DNA of 64,000 nucleotides from SHLQ01 sp964451305 (GTDB taxonomy: Bacteria > Actinomycetota > Acidimicrobiia > Acidimicrobiales > SHLQ01), in contig CAYVHV010000013.1 of the NCBI GenBank assembly GCA_964451305.1, positions 1-64,000 of the forward strand. The letters are read 5' to 3'. Below the pieces are notes generated by a model. The model was given only the letters and a program-made list of their open reading frames with translations, did no database searches and was not told where the DNA came from. Made by a program: the position numbers and the translations under genes. Below are positions 50,038-58,512 of this stretch, one piece after another (the stretch's first letter is position 1; every line of letters starts with the position of its first letter).

Positions 50038-50840
50038 TCGTTCGTCCCCTCGCCATCGATCGGGAAGAGGATCTCGGTGAGCAAGTCGGCCTCGGCAGCA
50101 TCGGCAGGGCTGTTGAGATAGATCTCGCGCGCCGGGCCCGTGATGACATGGCCCCGTTGCTGAACCCACGCTGCGATCGCCGCGTACGTTTCGCCCATAT
50201 TGTCGTAACTCCCTCGATGGATGATCGAGGCCGCAGCGCCCGCCGGAACGGTCACCGTGTCGAGGTCGTACGCCGACTCCTCTGCGATAGGAATGCACAT
50301 GGCGATATCTCCCACCGTGTCACCGTCCGGTGCCTGGTAGTACAGCGTGAATGGTGGGCCGACCGGATCGATGTTCTCTTCGGCGAGTGTGCCCATGACC
50401 GCACCTAGCCCGTTGGGAATGTCGGTGAAGATCCGCGAGAACGTCGTCTCGGTTCGATGGGCCAGTGCAGTGATGTTGGGGTTGTTCTTGACAGTGACAT
50501 CTGTGGACATGATGAATTCCTTTGTTTCAATGCGGCGCTTAAGTTCTTGCGCCTTCCGTTGGATCTCGTCGCGCTGTTCCTCCAGCGCGGCGAGGTGCGA
50601 CATCAACAACGATTCAGGATCTTGGCCATCGAGAGCCTCGGCGATCGCCGGCAGCGGCATCGCAACCATTCGCAATGAGCGAATGGCGTCAGCGCGAGCC
50701 AACTGCTCGAGCCGGTAGTACCGGTAGCCGGACTGTGGGTCGACGAACGCGGCGGGCAAGAGCCCAGATTCGTCGTAGTTCCGCAGCGACTTGATCGACA
50801 ATCTCGACGCTCGGGCAAATTTTCCTATCGGTAGCAACAT
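50034..50840 (-). CDS. MerR-family regulator with GyrI-like effector domain
   Basis: A 268-residue BmrR-like regulator. The winged helix (about 1-70) has KFARASRLSIKSLRNYDESGLL and SGYRYYRLEQ. A coiled-coil (about 75-110) is followed by a GyrI/Rob-type ligand-binding domain (about 120-265) for cationic or hydrophobic compounds. ATG 50840 is chosen because a MerR-type promoter with 19-bp spacer lies at 50853-50883, and an ATG at 50870 would fall inside that promoter. The transcript would be nearly leaderless. It is coupled to the MGMT-like gene. Confidence 0.9.
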   Translation of the reverse strand: MLLPIGKFARASRLSIKSLRNYDESGLLPAAFVDPQSGYRYYRLEQLARADAIRSLRMVAMPLPAIAEALDGQDPESLLMSHLAALEEQRDEIQRKAQELKRRIETKEFIMSTDVTVKNNPNITALAHRTETTFSRIFTDIPNGLGAVMGTLAEENIDPVGPPFTLYYQAPDGDTVGDIAMCIPIAEESAYDLDTVTVPAGAAASIIHRGSYDNMGETYAAIAAWVQQRGHVITGPAREIYLNSPADAAEADLLTEILFPIDGEGTNE

Positions 50841-50852
50841 CGTCACGCTCTG

Positions 50853-50883
50853 ATCATCAAGTCTCCCCATGAGGGAGAGTCAA
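50853..50883 (-). promoter_or_regulatory. MerR-type promoter with 19-bp spacer and operator dyad
   Basis: On the minus strand, TTGACT (50883-50878) and GATGAT (50858-50853) are 19 bases apart, the over-long spacing typical of MerR-activated promoters. The spacer carries a dyad (TCTCCC/GGGAGA). It lies directly before the regulator gene, implying autoregulation. Confidence 0.75.
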
Positions 50884-50960
50884 GCAGAAATTTCAGAACC
50901 GACCTGACGGGGCCTGCGCAGCGTGTCCGAGGACGAGAAAATCTGGTGTGTTTCGCCGGG

Positions 50961-51944
50961 TCAGCAGGAGCTCGCAGCCGGCGATGTTGGCAGCCGAAGG
51001 TCGACAACCACTGCCTTGTGATCCGAGCCGGTGATGTCGACGAACTCGTGGCTCAGAACTTCCACCTCGTCACTCACCAGCGCATGATCGATGCGCAAGC
51101 CGGCGAGCCAACCCGGCAACCGGGACGACCACGAGTTTCCGTACCCGGTCCCAAGGCTCGCAAAGCTCAACGACGCGGTCGAGTTGAGATCTCGCAACAC
51201 CGGATTCGTCGGCACGGTGTTGAAATCGCCAACGACAACAGCACACGAGTCCGACCCGGCCAACAACTCTCCAAGGTCTGCGAACTGTGCGTTACGGATA
51301 TCGGTGCCCGCTGTCGTGCCCAGGCTCGGAAACGCCCCGTGGATCGAAGAAACAGTGAGCTCTGCATCACCAAACTCTGCGGTTCCCACAAAGGTTGGAA
51401 ACCCCGGAGCTCCGAACTCGATCATGTCGCCGGTCATCTCGACAGTGGAAAAGACGCACTGGCCGTACGTTCCCTGTTGCGGGGCGCACAGTTGATAGCC
51501 GAATGCATCGTCGAGAGCCGACAGCTCGTCGGCCCACTCCGGTGTCACCTCGTGAACCGCGACGACGTCGGCATCCAGCTCCCGAATCTCGGCAATCACT
51601 TGGGCGACATTTGGATTGTCGTACAAGACGTTGGTCGACACGATTCGAACGGCTGGACCATCGTCGACAACACCGGGATGGGATCCAACGATGAATGGCA
51701 CGACGGGTATCGCCGCAAAGGTAGCGGCGGCGGTCAGCAGACCGGCTGGCCAATAGCGCCTGCGAACAAACAAATACACGACCGTCGGTACAGAAAGAAC
51801 GACGATGTGGGCATAGAAGTTGGTCAACAGATCCGACAGCCAGTTGGTGCTCGCCACCAACGACACGACCACCGAACCGATGGCGACCCCCGCGCCGGCC
51901 ATGACCACCCAGTCCACGCGCCTCAGAATGTTCGCCGTGTCCAT
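50961..51944 (-). CDS. Membrane-anchored endonuclease/exonuclease/phosphatase (EEP) family protein
   Basis: A 327-residue protein with three N-terminal hydrophobic helices (about 12-85) and an extracytoplasmic EEP domain (about 98-320). Catalytic motifs are STNVLYDN, DVVAVHEVTP (metal Glu), SSIHGAFP, VVVGDFNTVPTNP and GSDHKAVVVDL (catalytic Asp-His). Family members cleave phosphodiesters of nucleic acids or sphingolipids/inositol phosphates; the target here is unknown. It is the last gene of a run with the lipoprotein and PAP2-like genes. Confidence 0.87.
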   Translation of the reverse strand: MDTANILRRVDWVVMAGAGVAIGSVVVSLVASTNWLSDLLTNFYAHIVVLSVPTVVYLFVRRRYWPAGLLTAAATFAAIPVVPFIVGSHPGVVDDGPAVRIVSTNVLYDNPNVAQVIAEIRELDADVVAVHEVTPEWADELSALDDAFGYQLCAPQQGTYGQCVFSTVEMTGDMIEFGAPGFPTFVGTAEFGDAELTVSSIHGAFPSLGTTAGTDIRNAQFADLGELLAGSDSCAVVVGDFNTVPTNPVLRDLNSTASLSFASLGTGYGNSWSSRLPGWLAGLRIDHALVSDEVEVLSHEFVDITGSDHKAVVVDLRLPTSPAASSC

Positions 51945-51981
51945 CGACGGAGAATAGCGAGAGCTCGGACAGTGCAGGTTG

Positions 51982-52554
51982 TTATGAACCGCTCGTGAGG
52001 TCGACTTCGAGGAAGCCGCCGCCCCAACCGTTCGCGAGGTCGCGACCCTCGATCGTCACCGACGTGACGTCGGACGGAATGACGATGCCGCTTTGCGAAC
52101 GGGTGAAGGGTTGCTCAGACGCATGGTCATGGGTGAGCACGCGAATGCCAAACTCTTCGCCGTCGGGCCCAACGACCCTCCACGCATCGGCGTACCGCTC
52201 CGGAGTGTCATAGGTCGACGACACGGTCACGTCGAAACGCCATGTGTCATCTCCGGTGAGCGTTGCTTGCGCCGCGAGAATGTCCGGGAAATCGTCGGAA
52301 GTTGTTTCGTGCACGGTCGTTGCGGTCACGGGCTCGGGCGGTGGGGGAGGCGTCGTGGTAGTCGGCGCCTCTACGACGGGCTCTTCGGTCGAATCGGCTT
52401 CAGGAGTCTCGCTCGAATCAGCTTCGGCTTCGACGGTCTCGACAGGATCGTCGGCCACGACGTCAGTGGCATCGGCAGTGTCGGCGGTCGAACCGCAGGC
52501 GGCGATCACGAGCGCTGCAATGGCGAAGAGGGTAATACGAATCGAGAACTTCAC
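51982..52554 (-). CDS. Putative lipoprotein
   Basis: A 190-residue lipoprotein with signal and lipobox VIAAC (Cys20), an acidic Asp/Glu/Thr linker (about 22-85, ending in a poly-Pro patch) and a small C-terminal beta domain (about 90-190) with TWRFDVTVSSTYDTPERYADAWRVVG. The domain is not recognised. GTG 52554 is chosen because GGAG precedes it and it gives a proper lipoprotein signal; ATG 52575 is the alternative. It follows the PAP2-like gene by 17 bases. Confidence 0.8.
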   Translation of the reverse strand: MKFSIRITLFAIAALVIAACGSTADTADATDVVADDPVETVEAEADSSETPEADSTEEPVVEAPTTTTPPPPPEPVTATTVHETTSDDFPDILAAQATLTGDDTWRFDVTVSSTYDTPERYADAWRVVGPDGEEFGIRVLTHDHASEQPFTRSQSGIVIPSDVTSVTIEGRDLANGWGGGFLEVDLTSGS

Positions 52555-52571
52555 AGCTCCATAGTGCCGCG

Positions 52572-53216
52572 TCATGGCGTTGGAGTTACGGCAGCCTTTG
52601 CTTTGCGAGACTTTCTTGCCGGAATCTTCGCTGGGTTCGCTTCGAGCACGATCGCTGCGGTGATTAGCGAAAGCCCCGTCACGAGTGCGGCACCGATGGC
52701 ATCGCTCGGCCAGATCTCGCCGTTGACGACGCCACGAATGGCGACGAGCAACGTGAGTACCGTGGCGATTTCGAGCACGATGTGCCAGAGCAGTTTCGGG
52801 GCGCCCACCCACCAGAACATGAGGACGACAAGCCCCCAAAAGACCCCAGCTTGAACAACTTCGAAGCTCGGGAAGGTGCCAGTCTCCTCGCCGGTTGGGC
52901 CAACGCGTCCTACGAGTGCGCCGATGAGCCCAGCGGTTGCATAAGCAAAGACGGTCGTGGTGATGATCGCGAACGCGGTTCGCCGTTCGAGCCACAGCCC
53001 AACGAACACGAGAAGGATGGTTCCAGGGATGATGACCCGGAGATCGCTCAGAATCTGTGCCCGATCCCAGACCGACGTGTCGGTGCCGTCGAGCAGCCAA
53101 TCCATGACGGGTTGTTCGACATTGAGTAGCCAGGCTTCACGCGACCGAGCGATGACAACGGCGAGCACGATAGAGCCAAATGCGGCCAACCACGCGCGAG
53201 TCCAACTATTCCTCAT
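52572..53216 (-). CDS. Degenerate PAP2-like membrane protein
   Basis: A 214-residue protein with about five to six membrane helices. The positions of the PAP2 phosphatase motifs are recognisable but altered. GRVGPTGEETGTFPSFEVVQ stands where SFPSGHA is expected (the catalytic SGH has become SFE), and EIWPSDAIGAALV stands for H.PSDVLGG (His replaced by Glu). It may therefore be a non-catalytic lipid-binding relative. The C-terminal tail is Lys/Arg-rich. It heads an apparent operon with the lipoprotein and the EEP protein. Confidence 0.7.
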   Translation of the reverse strand: MRNSWTRAWLAAFGSIVLAVVIARSREAWLLNVEQPVMDWLLDGTDTSVWDRAQILSDLRVIIPGTILLVFVGLWLERRTAFAIITTTVFAYATAGLIGALVGRVGPTGEETGTFPSFEVVQAGVFWGLVVLMFWWVGAPKLLWHIVLEIATVLTLLVAIRGVVNGEIWPSDAIGAALVTGLSLITAAIVLEANPAKIPARKSRKAKAAVTPTP

Positions 53217-53280
53217 GGTTCAAGGCTAGTCGCCCCCAGTCGATACTTCGGGTCAACCAGGTTCGTTGTATGGTCGGACT

Positions 53281-53303
53281 ACTTCGGCCAAAGTGCCCGA
53301 AGT
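53281..53303. promoter_or_regulatory. Dyad before acyl-CoA dehydrogenase gene
   Basis: Arms ACTTCGG (53281-53287) and CCGAAGT (53297-53303) lie 15 bases before the start codon, and a further ACTTCGGG lies upstream at about 53245. The location suits an operator for a fatty-acid-responsive repressor; no regulator is visible nearby. Confidence 0.4.
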
Positions 53304-53317
53304 TCGTAGGAGACGAT

Positions 53318-54529
53318 ATGGAATTTGGGCAATCCAAGAAGGTCGAAGAACTTACCGAACAGCTGAAAGCGTTCATGGATGAGCACATTTACCCGAACGA
53401 ATCGGTTCTCGAAGAGCAGTTGGCCGAGGACCGTTGGTCGCAGCCCCAGATCATCGAAGACCTCAAGGTCAAGGCCCGCGCCGAGGGTTTGTGGAACCTC
53501 TTTCTCCCGCGCGCCGATGAAGGCGCCGGCCTGACCAATCTCGAATACGCCCCGCTGGCCGAAATCACCGGCCGCTCGCTTCACCTCGCTCCAGAGTCGC
53601 TCAACTGCTCCGCGCCAGACACCGGCAACATGGAGGTCTTTCACGACTTCGGAACCGATGAACAGAAGGATCGCTGGCTCGTTCCGCTCCTCGCCGGCGA
53701 GATCCGCAGCTGCTTCGGCATGACCGAACCCGACGTTGCCTCCTCGGATGCAACGAACATCCAAACCTCGATCGTTCGTGAAGGCGACGAGTATGTGATC
53801 AACGGTCGCAAGTGGTGGACGTCGGGTGCAATGCACCCCAACTGCAAGGTCATGATCCTGATGGGCAAGACCGACCCCGAGGCATCACGACACCTCCAAC
53901 AGAGCCAGATCGCGGTCCCGATGGATACGCCCGGCATCGAGGTCATTCGCCCCCTCACCGTCTTTGGTTACGACGATGCCCCGCACGGCCATGCCGAGGT
54001 GAGCCTCACCGACGTCCGCGTTCCCGTATCGAACATCATCGGCGAAGAGGGCGGCGGCTTCGCCATTGCACAGGCCCGACTTGGACCCGGCCGTATCCAC
54101 CACACCATGCGCCTCATCGGTATGGCCGAGCGAGCGCTCGAGATGATGTGCAAGCGTGCCCACGAACGCACGACCTTTGGCTCGACCCTGGCCGAGAAGG
54201 GTGTCGTCCGAGAGTGGATTGCCGACAGCCGAATCGAGATCGAACAAGCTCGTCTGCTCGTCATGAAGACCGCATGGTTGATGGACACGGTTGGAAATAA
54301 GGGCGCAGCGATGGAGATCTCCGCCATCAAGGTCGCCGTCCCCAACATGGCGCTGAACGTCATCGACCGGGCGATTCAAACCCATGGTGGCGGGGGTCTC
54401 TCGCAGGACTTCCCGCTCGCCGGCATGTACGCGCAAGCGCGGACGCTTCGCTTCGCCGACGGCCCCGACGAGGTGCACCGCCGCCAGCTCGCACGCCGCG
54501 AGCTGCGGAAGTACGCGCCGGCGGAGTAA
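53318..54529 (+). CDS. Acyl-CoA dehydrogenase
   Basis: A 403-residue FAD enzyme that oxidises acyl-CoA to enoyl-CoA. It has ITGRSLHLAPESLNCSAPDTGNM, CFGMTEPDVASSDATNIQT (FAD-binding segment), NGRKWWTSGA, EEGGGFAIAQARLGPGRIHH and a C-terminal QTHGGGGLSQDFPLAGMYAQARTLRFADGPDEVHRR. The pattern is of the ACAD10/11-like branch that often handles long or unusual acyl chains. ATG 53318 follows AGGAG. It pairs functionally with the acyl-CoA ligase downstream, with a protease gene in between. Confidence 0.92.
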   Translation: MEFGQSKKVEELTEQLKAFMDEHIYPNESVLEEQLAEDRWSQPQIIEDLKVKARAEGLWNLFLPRADEGAGLTNLEYAPLAEITGRSLHLAPESLNCSAPDTGNMEVFHDFGTDEQKDRWLVPLLAGEIRSCFGMTEPDVASSDATNIQTSIVREGDEYVINGRKWWTSGAMHPNCKVMILMGKTDPEASRHLQQSQIAVPMDTPGIEVIRPLTVFGYDDAPHGHAEVSLTDVRVPVSNIIGEEGGGFAIAQARLGPGRIHHTMRLIGMAERALEMMCKRAHERTTFGSTLAEKGVVREWIADSRIEIEQARLLVMKTAWLMDTVGNKGAAMEISAIKVAVPNMALNVIDRAIQTHGGGGLSQDFPLAGMYAQARTLRFADGPDEVHRRQLARRELRKYAPAE

Positions 54530-54556
54530 CTTTTGCACGTCGTGCACATCCCCCCG

Positions 54557-55354
54557 ATGCTCCGTGGTGTCCTCCTGGCGCTCTTGCTCTTGGCCGCTTG
54601 TAGCGCGTCGCAAGAAGAGTCGGCGGGTGGGGCGGAAGCAGCGACGGGAACACAGGGCAGCGACGGCGCGGAGATCGCCACCCTCGCGGGTGGTCTGCTC
54701 AGCCTGAGCGAGGAACCAACCGGTCCGGTCACGCGTCCCGAGCCGGACGCGGTCGAGTCGTCGGTCGTTCGCGTCATCGGTCTCGGGTGTGGCACACCCG
54801 CCATCGGCACCGGCTTTGCCGTGGACGAGAACCTGATCGTCACCAACGCACACCTGGTCGCCGGACGCGATCAAGAGACGCTCGCAGTACAGAACCTCGA
54901 CGGTGACGAGTTCGCTGCGGTGCTGATCGGCTTCGATGAAGACCTCGACCTCGCGCTGCTCCGAGTCGATGAGGTCAACTTTGCACCGCTCAACCTGGTG
55001 ACCGATGTGCCGATCGTCGAGGGCGTCGCGATCGGTATCCGCACCGATAGCCGTGTCAACGTCATCAACGAGATTGAGTTCACCGTCGACGCTCCCGTCA
55101 TCGTGAACTGGGATGGGGTCTTCCGCGACACCGAGTCACAGTTTCGAGGGCTACGAATGCTCGGCGATATCCGACGAGGCGATTCCGGCAGTCCGCTACT
55201 CATCAACGATCACGACGTCATCGGGCTCGTCCAGTCGACAACCCGTAACCAGCCACAGGGGTATGCGGTTGGTTCCGACGACATCTCAAAGTTCGTCGAT
55301 TCGGTCGGCCCGATCGACGATGCCGAGCAGCTCATCTCCGACCGCTGCGCATAA
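54557..55354 (+). CDS. Secreted trypsin-like serine protease lipoprotein
   Basis: A 265-residue lipoprotein with lipobox LLAAC (Cys15), then a linker to about residue 65. The chymotrypsin/HtrA-type protease domain has His in IVTNAHLVAGRD, Asp in EDLDLALLRVD and Ser in RRGDSGSPLLIN. Two cysteines (GLGCGTP and the terminal DRCA) may pair. No PDZ domain follows. ATG 54557 is preferred over TTG 54533 and GTG 54542, since it gives the shortest clean signal sequence. It begins 27 bases after the dehydrogenase stop. Confidence 0.85.
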   Translation: MLRGVLLALLLLAACSASQEESAGGAEAATGTQGSDGAEIATLAGGLLSLSEEPTGPVTRPEPDAVESSVVRVIGLGCGTPAIGTGFAVDENLIVTNAHLVAGRDQETLAVQNLDGDEFAAVLIGFDEDLDLALLRVDEVNFAPLNLVTDVPIVEGVAIGIRTDSRVNVINEIEFTVDAPVIVNWDGVFRDTESQFRGLRMLGDIRRGDSGSPLLINDHDVIGLVQSTTRNQPQGYAVGSDDISKFVDSVGPIDDAEQLISDRCA

Positions 55355-55389
55355 CCGGGTCGACATCGGTGGCGGCGCCTCGGTGCCTA

Positions 55390-55423
55390 TCTCTTGCACT
55401 GCCCATTCTCTCTTGCACTGCCC
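55390..55423. repeat. Direct repeat upstream of acyl-CoA ligase
   Basis: TCTCTTGCACTGCCC occurs at 55390-55404 and 55409-55423 (period 19), about 45 bases before the ligase start. The TTGCAC could be a duplicated -35 element, or the pair may be a regulator site. Confidence 0.45.
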
Positions 55424-55465
55424 CATGTGACAGCGCAGTGCTCGCCGTGGCATTCTGTGTGACCT

Positions 55466-57190
55466 ATGTCATCAGTCGCACACATCCATGGGGTCCTCGA
55501 CATGCTGAGCGGCCCTGGCTCGCCGTTCGAAACCACCGAGATCGAGGCCCAAGGGCAGTCCTACACGGGCTACAAAAACGCGCCGCCGCAGGTTCGACAA
55601 CTGTGGCTTGCAACCAAGGCCGAAGATGATGAGGAGTTCATCGTCTACGAAGACGAACGAATCACCTACGGCCAAGCGCGCCAGCGCGTCCTCGAGGTCG
55701 CGAACGGGTTGATCAACGACTTCGGGGTACAGCCTGGGGACAGCGTTGGGCTTGCACTGCGCAACTATCCCGAGTGGGTGCTTGGTTGGTGGGCAATCCA
55801 GATGGCGGGCGCAACCGCGGTCGAGATGAACTCGTTCTGGAATGCCAAAGAACTTGCCTATGGCGTCACCGATAGCGGCTCATCGTTGATGATCGTGGAC
55901 CAGAAGCGTCATGAGCACCTCACGAGCGTGCTCGACGAGATCTCGGCCGAGGGCATCGACCTCAAGATGATCCTCGTGCGCGGCGACGGCACAGCCGATG
56001 ACCGAACGGTCCAGTGGGCCGACGTGACCGGCGATGCAACGCTGCCCGATGTGGAGTTCGGACCGGACGACCGCTCCGCGATGGTCTACACGTCGGGGAC
56101 GACCGCGTTTCCCAAAGGTGTAGTCCATACCCAGCGAAACGTTGTCACGAACTACCTGAACATGATCGTCTTCGGTGTTGGGATACCGCTAGCTGAAGTG
56201 TCGGCGATGGGCGGAGATGTCGCCGCCGCGGCAGCAGCGGCGCAAAGTTCACCCCAGACGGTCATGCTCGTCGCCGTCCCGCTCTTTCACGTGACGGGTT
56301 CGCATTGTGTGATGCTGCCGATCACCGGCACGGGCGGCAAGCTCGTCCTCATGTACAAGTGGGACGCCGAAAAGGCACTCGAACTCATCGAGGCCGAAAA
56401 GGTCACGAACTTCACCGGCGTCCCGACGATGACCATGGACATGCTCGCCTCCCCAAGCTTCGCGAGCACGGACACCTCGACGCTCAAGGCCATGGGCAGC
56501 GGTGGTGCTCCCAACCCGCCGCACATGGTGGCCAAAGTCGACGACCAGATCGAGAACGCATCGGCAACGCAGGGTTACGGCCTGAGCGAAGTGAGCGGAA
56601 TCGCAACAGCCAACGGTGGCATGTTCTACAAAGAGAAGCCCGGCTCATGTGGCTTTCCGCCGCGCGTCGGCGAGGTCAAGGTCGTCGACCTATCCGGTGA
56701 CGAAGTTGCGGTAGGCGAGCGCGGCGAACTCTGCCTTCGTGGACCACACGTCTTTCAGGAGTACCACAACAAGCCCGACGCAACCGCCGATGTCATCGAC
56801 CCCGACGGTTGGTTCCACACCGGCGATATCGCGATTCTCGACGAAGACGGATTCGTGTTCATCGTCGATCGTGCAAAAGACGTTGTCATCCGCGGTGGCG
56901 AGAACGTCGGTTCAGCCGAGGTTGAAGCAGCGATTGCGAAACACCCGGCGGTCCATGAATGCGCTGTGTTCGGGGTACCACACGAACGTCTTGGCGAAGA
57001 AGTTGCCGTTGCGGTCTATCCGCTCCAGGGTTCCACCCTCGATGTCGACGAACTGAAGGCATTCGCCGGCGAATCACTTGCGGCGTTCAAGGTGCCAACG
57101 CACGTCTTCGTCCACGATGAACCGCTGCCGAAGAACCCCAACGGCAAAGTGCTCAAGCGGGTCCTCCGCGAAGAAGCGGCGCAGGCATAG
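55466..57190 (+). CDS. AMP-forming acyl-CoA synthetase
   Basis: A 574-residue adenylate-forming enzyme that activates a carboxylate with ATP and CoA. Motifs are YTSGTTAFPKGVVHTQRN (P-loop-like A3), GYGLSEVSG (A5), GWFHTGDIAILDEDGF (A7), DRAKDVVIRGGENVGSAEVE (A8 hinge), and the catalytic lysine near the end in PKNPNGKVLKRVL. Substrate chain length is unknown. An Ala-rich insertion lies at about residues 245-265. It acts upstream of the acyl-CoA dehydrogenase in beta-oxidation-type metabolism. Confidence 0.92.
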   Translation: MSSVAHIHGVLDMLSGPGSPFETTEIEAQGQSYTGYKNAPPQVRQLWLATKAEDDEEFIVYEDERITYGQARQRVLEVANGLINDFGVQPGDSVGLALRNYPEWVLGWWAIQMAGATAVEMNSFWNAKELAYGVTDSGSSLMIVDQKRHEHLTSVLDEISAEGIDLKMILVRGDGTADDRTVQWADVTGDATLPDVEFGPDDRSAMVYTSGTTAFPKGVVHTQRNVVTNYLNMIVFGVGIPLAEVSAMGGDVAAAAAAAQSSPQTVMLVAVPLFHVTGSHCVMLPITGTGGKLVLMYKWDAEKALELIEAEKVTNFTGVPTMTMDMLASPSFASTDTSTLKAMGSGGAPNPPHMVAKVDDQIENASATQGYGLSEVSGIATANGGMFYKEKPGSCGFPPRVGEVKVVDLSGDEVAVGERGELCLRGPHVFQEYHNKPDATADVIDPDGWFHTGDIAILDEDGFVFIVDRAKDVVIRGGENVGSAEVEAAIAKHPAVHECAVFGVPHERLGEEVAVAVYPLQGSTLDVDELKAFAGESLAAFKVPTHVFVHDEPLPKNPNGKVLKRVLREEAAQA

Positions 57191-57193
57191 GCC

Positions 57194-58366
57194 TCACTCA
57201 GCTGTCTCGAAGGCCTCAAAGTTCGTGGGGCTAGGTTCTTCGAGCTGGAGGACGTCGAGGGTGAGCTGTTCCACAACGGAGTCGAGCTCTGCGATCACGT
57301 CCGAGGAACGGGCACCGCGGTCGCCGCTGGCCGCATCGATAAATCGTTCATCGATCGTAAATCCGAGGTTCTCATTTGAAAGTCGGATAACCACATCTCG
57401 ATTGGTCTCACCGGACAGCGCAAGTTCCACCTCGTGCTGAACAATCTCCATCCAGTCGGGTTCGACGACGAGACCAACGTTGCCCGGGGCCTCAGCAACG
57501 ATGTCGCCAGCGCCCCTCCATTGGATCGCAATCAACACCGCATCGTTGAAAACGGTCGGCCCGACCATGTCGAGGGTCTCTTCATCGTTGTACGACAAGA
57601 GCACGTCGACACCTGACGCCAGGAGATCAACCGCGCCTTCCTGTTTGTCAAACGAGCTAAACACCGGCATCACCGTGCTTTGCGGGTCTACCGATTGGGC
57701 CCCGTCGGTGAACGCTTCAAACACGTCCCACGAAGTAACGAACTCGCCACCGACAAAACCGAGTTGGCCGCTGTCTGACAGGGTCGCTGCGTACACTCCA
57801 GCCAAATAGCCGCTCTCGGGCGATTCCAGCTCCACCGAACTTACGTTTTCGGCCGGCCAACTACCGCCACCTAGGTAAAGGAACTGTTGATCCGGGAAGT
57901 CGGTGTGCATCGGGAACAGGCCTTGGCTCGCGCTCGCGGCGACAACGATCAGGTCTGGTTCGGTATCAGCGGTCGCTCGCAGCGATGTCTCTTCGGCTTC
58001 AAAGTCTTCAGCGACGACAACCTCGACCTCAAAGAGTCCGTTGGCTGCCCCCTCGTTTAGGCCTGCAAGAACCGCATCGGTATCAGCAGACTCACCTTCG
58101 GCGTCCCTCGTAACGAACGAGACGCGAGGAAGATCGACCGGCACTTCTTCGACGGGTTCCTCCTCCACGAGCGGTTCTTCGGTAGATGCGTCTTCGTCCG
58201 GCTGCTCAGCATCACCGGAATCCGGCGCCGGTTCTTCGACCGTTTCCACCTCGACGTCGACCAACTCCGACGATGCGTCATCGGTGGTCGCACCACCTCC
58301 GCCACATGCCGCCAGCAGCAGCGCTGCAAAAACCCAACCAAAAACAAAAATTGAAACGCGTTTCAC
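57194..58366 (-). CDS. BMP-family (BmpA/Med-like) substrate-binding lipoprotein
   Basis: A 390-residue lipoprotein with lipobox LLAAC (Cys21) and a long acidic linker (about 25-80). It has a type I periplasmic-binding fold (about 85-380) with BMP-family landmarks: VAASASQGLFPMHTDFPDQQFLYLG, ESGYLAGVYAATLSDSGQLGFVGG, a FEAFTDGAQ segment, and DVLLSYNDEETLDMVG. Members bind nucleosides or quorum-type ligands for ABC import, but no permease or ATPase adjoins. GTG 58366 is the start; the upstream ATG adds ten non-signal residues. It converges on the acyl-CoA ligase. Confidence 0.82.
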   Translation of the reverse strand: MKRVSIFVFGWVFAALLLAACGGGGATTDDASSELVDVEVETVEEPAPDSGDAEQPDEDASTEEPLVEEEPVEEVPVDLPRVSFVTRDAEGESADTDAVLAGLNEGAANGLFEVEVVVAEDFEAEETSLRATADTEPDLIVVAASASQGLFPMHTDFPDQQFLYLGGGSWPAENVSSVELESPESGYLAGVYAATLSDSGQLGFVGGEFVTSWDVFEAFTDGAQSVDPQSTVMPVFSSFDKQEGAVDLLASGVDVLLSYNDEETLDMVGPTVFNDAVLIAIQWRGAGDIVAEAPGNVGLVVEPDWMEIVQHEVELALSGETNRDVVIRLSNENLGFTIDERFIDAASGDRGARSSDVIAELDSVVEQLTLDVLQLEEPSPTNFEAFETAE

Positions 58367-58512
58367 GTCACACCCGCCTGTTCGCCTTCGCTGCAACGGT
58401 ACAGGAACGGTAGTCTCGGACCTCTATCGGGCTGCCGTTCGGCGATCGGAACTGAACATGAACGTTGCACCACAAACCGCGCCGCGCCGAAGAATTTTCC
58501 TAAGGTGTACGT

